From Bacteroidota bacterium (GTDB lineage: Bacteria > Bacteroidota > Bacteroidia > Chitinophagales > Saprospiraceae), in contig JANSWP010000060.1 of the NCBI GenBank assembly GCA_024743405.1, forward strand, positions 1-43,179: a DNA stretch of 43,179 nucleotides, in the 5' to 3' direction. Shown here piece after piece: positions 39,266 to 43,179 of the stretch. Numbering within the stretch: position 1 is the first letter of the stretch; each line of letters begins with the position of its first letter. The translations under genes were made by a program, and so were the position numbers. A model generated the notes under the pieces. That model was not told where the DNA came from and made no database searches. It saw only the letters and a list, made by a program, of their open reading frames with translations.

Positions 39266-41941
39266 TTAGAAATTCACAGATACCCTCTTAGCATCTTCAA
39301 CCTTTATCTTGGCTTCTAAACCTTCAATTATTTCCCAATTGTCCAAGTCAGGATCGCCTACTCTAAGTTTGTATGTTCCTTTTTCAAAAACCTTAATTTT
39401 AGAGGAAGGAGAAGAGAGTCTGATTGAGTAATAAATTTCATCATTGTCCATGTTGATAACCTGAATGACTGGTTTATCCATTCCTTTTACTTGCAAATTA
39501 GCTATATAACCATAGGTCTTTTTCCCATAATTTTGCGCTTGTTTTACTTGAACTGGCCATCCAAAATAAGGAGCATCTTTTTCAGGATTCGCCCAGCGTG
39601 GCCAATTTTCCATAACAATCTCGCGAGTCCTTTTATTGAATTTTACTACACCATATCCATTCGCTTTTTGATGTAGTTCTTTAGGTTTTCGATTGGTTTG
39701 AGCAGGATTAGAAATAGCATGAACACTAATTTTATTGCCGAAGCCGTCTTCAAAATCACCTGTATAACAGGGAGCATTTTCTTTTCTGTTTTCACCACAA
39801 TCTATTGGAAACCATCGTCTTGGAAAGAAATTTCCAATAGAAGGGACACAAAGTGCAAAGCCTGCATCTCCAAAATCATCAACCCCATACTGAATGGTAC
39901 TACCCAAATGTTGATCACCTGCAATGTGAACGGCGAACCCTTTTCGCATAGCACGAAGGGCTTTATTTCTTCCAGATGCTGGCCAACCATTTGAATCCAT
40001 ATCTGCAACTGGCCGATCATTGGGCGCATATTCTCCCTCTTTTAGTATCGGGAGCTTAGGGACGACACCATCATTTTTAGCCTCCTCGGGTAAAGTGGCT
40101 ACATTGGCGAAAATAGTTTGAGACAAGACTGCTTTCATTTCTGTCCCACCTGTCCAATCATTAACCCAATCTTCAAGAAAAACAAGTTGTCGATTGCCCA
40201 ATAATTTAGCAGCTGGATGATCACTCTGAGTTTTTGCATCCCAATCGGGATTGGCGGACCAACCATTCCGAATTTGACCATTTGGTAACAGCGTTTTTGG
40301 GGCGGATTTGAATTTTCGGTCTTCCAAAATAGCGAAACTAATGCCTCCATAATTCATATCTGTATAATAAACGCCTATATCTTGAGCAATTGGAGTTGGG
40401 TCATACGGTGCTGGAAAATGACTGGTTTGTGTGCGTTCAACCATATTTACAAATGCTGGAGGCATTTTATAGCCGCCCATGTCTTGTGCCGCTGCGCCTT
40501 GCAACCCTGGAGGAGTAGCAATACCTCCTGCTCCCCAAATATTTCCGTGGTAAACATCATGGTCATCAGGAATCGTAATCGCAGGTATGTCGGTAGTCAA
40601 TTCACCAAAAGCCCAACACCATAGATACCATTTGTATAGATAGTCTAGTTGTCCATTTTTTCGATCAGCCCATGTAGGGCTTGCGCCTTCATAGACCTGG
40701 TCTCCACTAAAAAAAAGAACGTCAGGTTGATGTTTTTTTACATTTTCGATAATGTCAGTATGAGGAAACCAAAGCCCCCAATTCCACGGAAAGGTTCCAA
40801 TGTCTACACCTCCCCATTTGTTTGGATTCGGTCGGGCATTATTGTGATTTCCAGTGAAGGCCGCCACCGTTATTTGGTCTTTATTTATGGGGTTTGATCT
40901 TATAACGCCTTCATGGTAAGATACTTTAGAAGAATCGTTTTTAAATTGTTGTTCGTATTTTATTCGATAGGGGATATCCTCTTTGTCATTCCAATTTTCA
41001 ATTTTAAATGGAATGGTAAAGCTAGGTGTCATAAGCTTTCCTGAAGCCTTATCTTCCCATTGTCCGTTATTTTTGATTTGGAAAATTGCTGTCTGATTGT
41101 CTTCTTGCCCAAGTGGTAAAAACTGAGCTGTGAGGTTTAATGTTTTATTACTTAAAGTATGTTGACAACTAATTACCGGACCACAGTTTCTGTCTTCAAA
41201 AGTTTCAATTTTAGATCCAATTAATTTTAGCTTATTAAACCAAAACCTTCCACCATGGACTCCAGACTCACTGTCTGAAACGAGAGCGATATTTCCAATG
41301 AGTCGAGGCGCAGGCATTCTTTTGATTCCAATAGAACCTAATCTAGCTCCATTCGCCTCAAAAACGGTGACTTTCATTTTGAAAAACTTGAATTGCTCAT
41401 CTGGCGTCCCTTCGACGAGTATTTTTATGTTATCAAGGTTTGTTACGGAAGTAAGTCTAATCCGCTCAAAATAAGTTTTCTCTTGTTCAAATTCCTTTAC
41501 AAATAAATTTCCTCTTACATCTATACCAATATAAATTCCCCCTTTTATCCCATAACTATGATGAATCAAAGAAGCTGCTCTATAATCCAAATCTTTACCC
41601 GCGCCCAAAAGAATACCTGTACTTGCATTGACTGAGACAGAATCGGACGATGCTATCATTCCCGTTTCGAAAGAAATTTCAAAGGCTTCTTTTTGCTCTC
41701 CCAATCGATGTTTCAGTAAGTGGGCTGTCCGCATAGGGTGGGGGATCTTACATTCTAATCTACCATCTTGAATCTGCCAATCTTGGAGCCGATTGGCCCA
41801 AAATGCTTCTCCTACCCAAGTCCGATTAGGTACATTTTCCCAGTTGTAGAAAGGATTGGTTGGAGGGGCAATTTGTTCTTCGTTTTGACAGGAGAAAAGG
41901 AATAAGAATGCAAGGCAAGTGAGTGTCAGTTGGATTTTCAT
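39266..41941 (-). CDS. PhoD-like alkaline phosphatase, lipoprotein with N-terminal extension
   Basis: 891 residues; lipobox FLFSC with Cys18 (MKIQLTLTCLAFLFLFSCQN). Residues about 30-245 form a beta-rich, possibly concanavalin-like domain (WQIQDGRLECKIP .. FWFNKLKLIG). The metallophosphatase domain starts near 355, with FFSGDQVYEGASPTW (Asp414), IPDDHDVYHG (459-462 DDHD) and HIAGDQHLGS (675-678), all PhoD-family metal-site motifs. PhoD enzymes are calcium/iron phosphodiesterases or monoesterases that release phosphate from phosphoesters and teichoic acids. The region is longer than usual (most PhoD are 500-600 residues). The lipid anchor puts it in the outer membrane. A family B element lies between it and the next lipoprotein gene. 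The substrate is not known. Confidence 0.9.
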   Translation of the reverse strand: MKIQLTLTCLAFLFLFSCQNEEQIAPPTNPFYNWENVPNRTWVGEAFWANRLQDWQIQDGRLECKIPHPMRTAHLLKHRLGEQKEAFEISFETGMIASSDSVSVNASTGILLGAGKDLDYRAASLIHHSYGIKGGIYIGIDVRGNLFVKEFEQEKTYFERIRLTSVTNLDNIKILVEGTPDEQFKFFKMKVTVFEANGARLGSIGIKRMPAPRLIGNIALVSDSESGVHGGRFWFNKLKLIGSKIETFEDRNCGPVISCQHTLSNKTLNLTAQFLPLGQEDNQTAIFQIKNNGQWEDKASGKLMTPSFTIPFKIENWNDKEDIPYRIKYEQQFKNDSSKVSYHEGVIRSNPINKDQITVAAFTGNHNNARPNPNKWGGVDIGTFPWNWGLWFPHTDIIENVKKHQPDVLFFSGDQVYEGASPTWADRKNGQLDYLYKWYLWCWAFGELTTDIPAITIPDDHDVYHGNIWGAGGIATPPGLQGAAAQDMGGYKMPPAFVNMVERTQTSHFPAPYDPTPIAQDIGVYYTDMNYGGISFAILEDRKFKSAPKTLLPNGQIRNGWSANPDWDAKTQSDHPAAKLLGNRQLVFLEDWVNDWTGGTEMKAVLSQTIFANVATLPEEAKNDGVVPKLPILKEGEYAPNDRPVADMDSNGWPASGRNKALRAMRKGFAVHIAGDQHLGSTIQYGVDDFGDAGFALCVPSIGNFFPRRWFPIDCGENRKENAPCYTGDFEDGFGNKISVHAISNPAQTNRKPKELHQKANGYGVVKFNKRTREIVMENWPRWANPEKDAPYFGWPVQVKQAQNYGKKTYGYIANLQVKGMDKPVIQVINMDNDEIYYSIRLSSPSSKIKVFEKGTYKLRVGDPDLDNWEIIEGLEAKIKVEDAKRVSVNF

Positions 41942-41978
41942 TTTGATGGAAATTAGGTCAAGTTATTTTTTTGCGTTT

Positions 41979-42141
41979 GGGAGCAGGAAATAAATAGGGT
42001 ACCCAAATTTTGCACAGTTATTTTTTATTCAGTTAAGGCAAAAAACGCAGACATACCCATAGGTATGGTGAGTATTTTTAACGAAAAATGAAGGAAAAAG
42101 AGCAAGTGAAATGGGTAGGTTATTTGTTTCCTCCTCCCTTA
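41979..42141. repeat. MITE-like element, family B (B4, about 163 bp)
   Basis: It starts GGGAGCAGGAAATAAATAGG and ends TTTGTTTCCTCCTCCCTTA. The interior reads AAGGCAAAAAACGCAGACAT, then ACCCATAGGTATGGTGAGTA and TTTTTAACGAAAAATGAAGG. The last two stretches match the centre of the family A elements, although the ends differ. It lies between the PhoD gene and the small lipoprotein gene. Confidence 0.75.
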
Positions 42142-42155
42142 TGTAAATTGCAAAA

Positions 42156-42797
42156 TCACTGCATAGGCAAAATACCTTCCATTAAAACATAACTTGTCGG
42201 ATTAGCTAGCGAATCTTTTCCAATGACAAAACCACCACGACCATCCTCGGTTTTCACTCGAAATAGATTACCTACAATTTTTCCTTCTTTATTTTCATCT
42301 CGAGAGCGAATGATTAGTTCCAATTGTTGATCTAAGTCAAGGTCTGCAAGCCAAGCATCTTGTTGGTGGCAGCGCTCCGTTCGACACCATCCATTTGCGA
42401 GCACTTCTACCTTTTTCAGTTTTCCTGTGGATTCATCCAATCGACAAAGGACTAATTCATTAGAAAATTCCCGGCTGGGGACTCTCAATACATAATATTG
42501 ATTTTGAACTTTGTACGTTGCGAAAAGTCCCATTTCAGCATTTTCGAGCAAACTTTCATCAAGGTATTGGTGAAGATTTGTAGCGATTGGTTTACCGATA
42601 TATGGATAGTCTTTTAAGGTTGGGTCAGCCGTAGAAAATAAATGCATTTTTACCACAATTATATCTTCAAAAAGGCTAGCGAGGTCAGTATTTAACTCCA
42701 TCATTTTGGGAGTTTCAGTAGTTGTCCCCTCTTGTGAAGAATTAGTACATCCAATAAAAAAAATGCCAAACAAAAAGATAAAATATACTTGTTTCAT
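42156..42797 (-). CDS. Lipoprotein of unknown function
   Basis: 213 residues with lipobox IFFIGC (Cys17) in MKQVYFIFLFGIFFIGCTNS, so probably lipidated. The body has a strand-rich region (GLFATYKVQNQYYVLRVPSR, ELVLCRLDESTGKLKKVEVL). A DLDLDQQLELIIRSR stretch looks like a single FG-GAP/VCBS-type 'D.d.D...eliv' calcium-binding repeat, and the protein has two cysteines close together (CRTERCHQQ). No named family is recognised. It lies about 215 bases upstream of the PhoD gene on the same strand, with a B4 element between, so an operon is possible but not shown. Confidence 0.75.
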   Translation of the reverse strand: MKQVYFIFLFGIFFIGCTNSSQEGTTTETPKMMELNTDLASLFEDIIVVKMHLFSTADPTLKDYPYIGKPIATNLHQYLDESLLENAEMGLFATYKVQNQYYVLRVPSREFSNELVLCRLDESTGKLKKVEVLANGWCRTERCHQQDAWLADLDLDQQLELIIRSRDENKEGKIVGNLFRVKTEDGRGGFVIGKDSLANPTSYVLMEGILPMQ

Positions 42798-43179
42798 AAT
42801 AAGCAGATTATTTGATTAGTGAGTTTCAGATTGCAAGTTTACTAAGGTTTTTGGGCTATGCCTTAATTAGGTGCAAAAAAAATGTAATTGACCGCTTATT
42901 TGAAAGAAGTTTAGATAGGAAATCTCGATTCTACACTTATGAAATTTTCACCGTCTTTGACGGTCTTTTCCACGATTTTTAAAAAATATACAGTAGAGAA
43001 GATAGATATAGAGAATGAAATCAAGAAAGGGAAACGGTTGATTGTGTTTATTCATTGATTTGGGATAAACACAATCAACCTAAAAGAAAAGGGCAATTTA
43101 GTGAGGAGGAAATAAATAACCTACCCAAATTTTAGGTTGATTGTGTTTATCCCAAATCAATGAATAAACACAATCAACC
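42798..43179. repeat. Gene-free end of the window with nested palindromic repeats (family F) and a family B remnant
   Basis: 43036-43080 and 43135-43179 are perfect 45-bp reverse complements. Each is a hairpin with 16-bp arms GGTTGATTGTGTTTAT and a 13-base loop. The 54 bases between contain a family B left end (about 43101-43134, GAGGAGGAAATAAATAACCT then ACCCAAATTTT), truncated by the second copy. Near 42951 CCGTCTTTGACGG repeats the small module of the family C element at 31082. No gene is seen. Confidence 0.75.

Noticed and set aside
22910-43134. Insertion sequences with transposase
   Set aside because: Repeat elements A, B, C, F and G have no coding capacity and no transposase motif was found in any frame; they are called non-autonomous repeats.
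43036-43179. CRISPR array from spaced repeats at the window end
   Set aside because: Only two repeat copies, in inverted orientation, with no cas genes.

Overview
The window comes from an AT-rich member of the Bacteroidota, probably a Saprospiria-type marine or sludge organism. The lineage is an inference. The phylum is well supported by several signs: C-terminal sorting domains of the type IX secretion system (T9SS type A on four proteins, type B on one), a TonB-dependent receptor paired with a DUF4249 lipoprotein, a DUF5686 protein, a SprB-repeat protein, and weak ribosome binding sites. No tRNA, rRNA, CRISPR array, phage or transposase gene is visible.

Layout. Positions 1-5125 (+) carry three exported T9SS cargo proteins: a 5'-truncated arylsulfotransferase-like protein, a CotH-kinase/lamin-tail protein and a stand-alone 'two-component regulator' propeller. 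5454-8895 (-) is a TonB receptor plus DUF4249 lipoprotein operon with a clear terminator. 9312-10556 (+) is a YbdG-like mechanosensitive channel. 10781-15783 (-) is a five-gene operon of exported proteins of unknown role. Two of these share a CsgG/FlgO-like domain followed by the same C-terminal beta-rich domain, one is a small LPP20-like lipoprotein and one looks like DUF6175. It resembles an envelope-assembly cassette (compare CsgG and FlgO/FlgP/FlgT) and is the best candidate here for an undescribed system. 15939-22886 (+) holds a type B T9SS adhesin-like protein, an NTF2-like protein, a DUF5686 protein and a DUF4846 lipoprotein. 23389-27769 holds a PaaG-like crotonase, two outer-membrane barrel proteins and MeaB. 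28066-31939 (+) is a membrane protein, winged-helix regulator, CreD and DUF1361 cluster; the same palindromic operator-like sequence lies upstream of the first gene and of creD. 32078-42797 holds an M43 metalloprotease, a SulP transporter, a coupled DsbA-like/YkgJ pair, an NlpC/P60-YARHG protein, a DMT transporter, a PhoD-like phosphatase and a small lipoprotein.

The intergenic DNA is rich in short non-coding repeats. Family A (TA-flanked, 20-21 bp terminal inverted repeats) has two 166-bp copies in opposite orientation, about 97% identical by eye, plus a 117-bp variant. Family B (ends GGGAGTAGGAAATAAATA) has four longer copies and several end remnants. A and B have different ends but share a core of about 50 bp, which suggests modular MITE-like elements. 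One B copy supplies the stop codon of the DMT transporter gene. Further inverted-repeat elements occur at 9161-9296, 31053-31209 and 43036-43179.

All calls rest on reading the sequence and on recalled family features; no database search was run.
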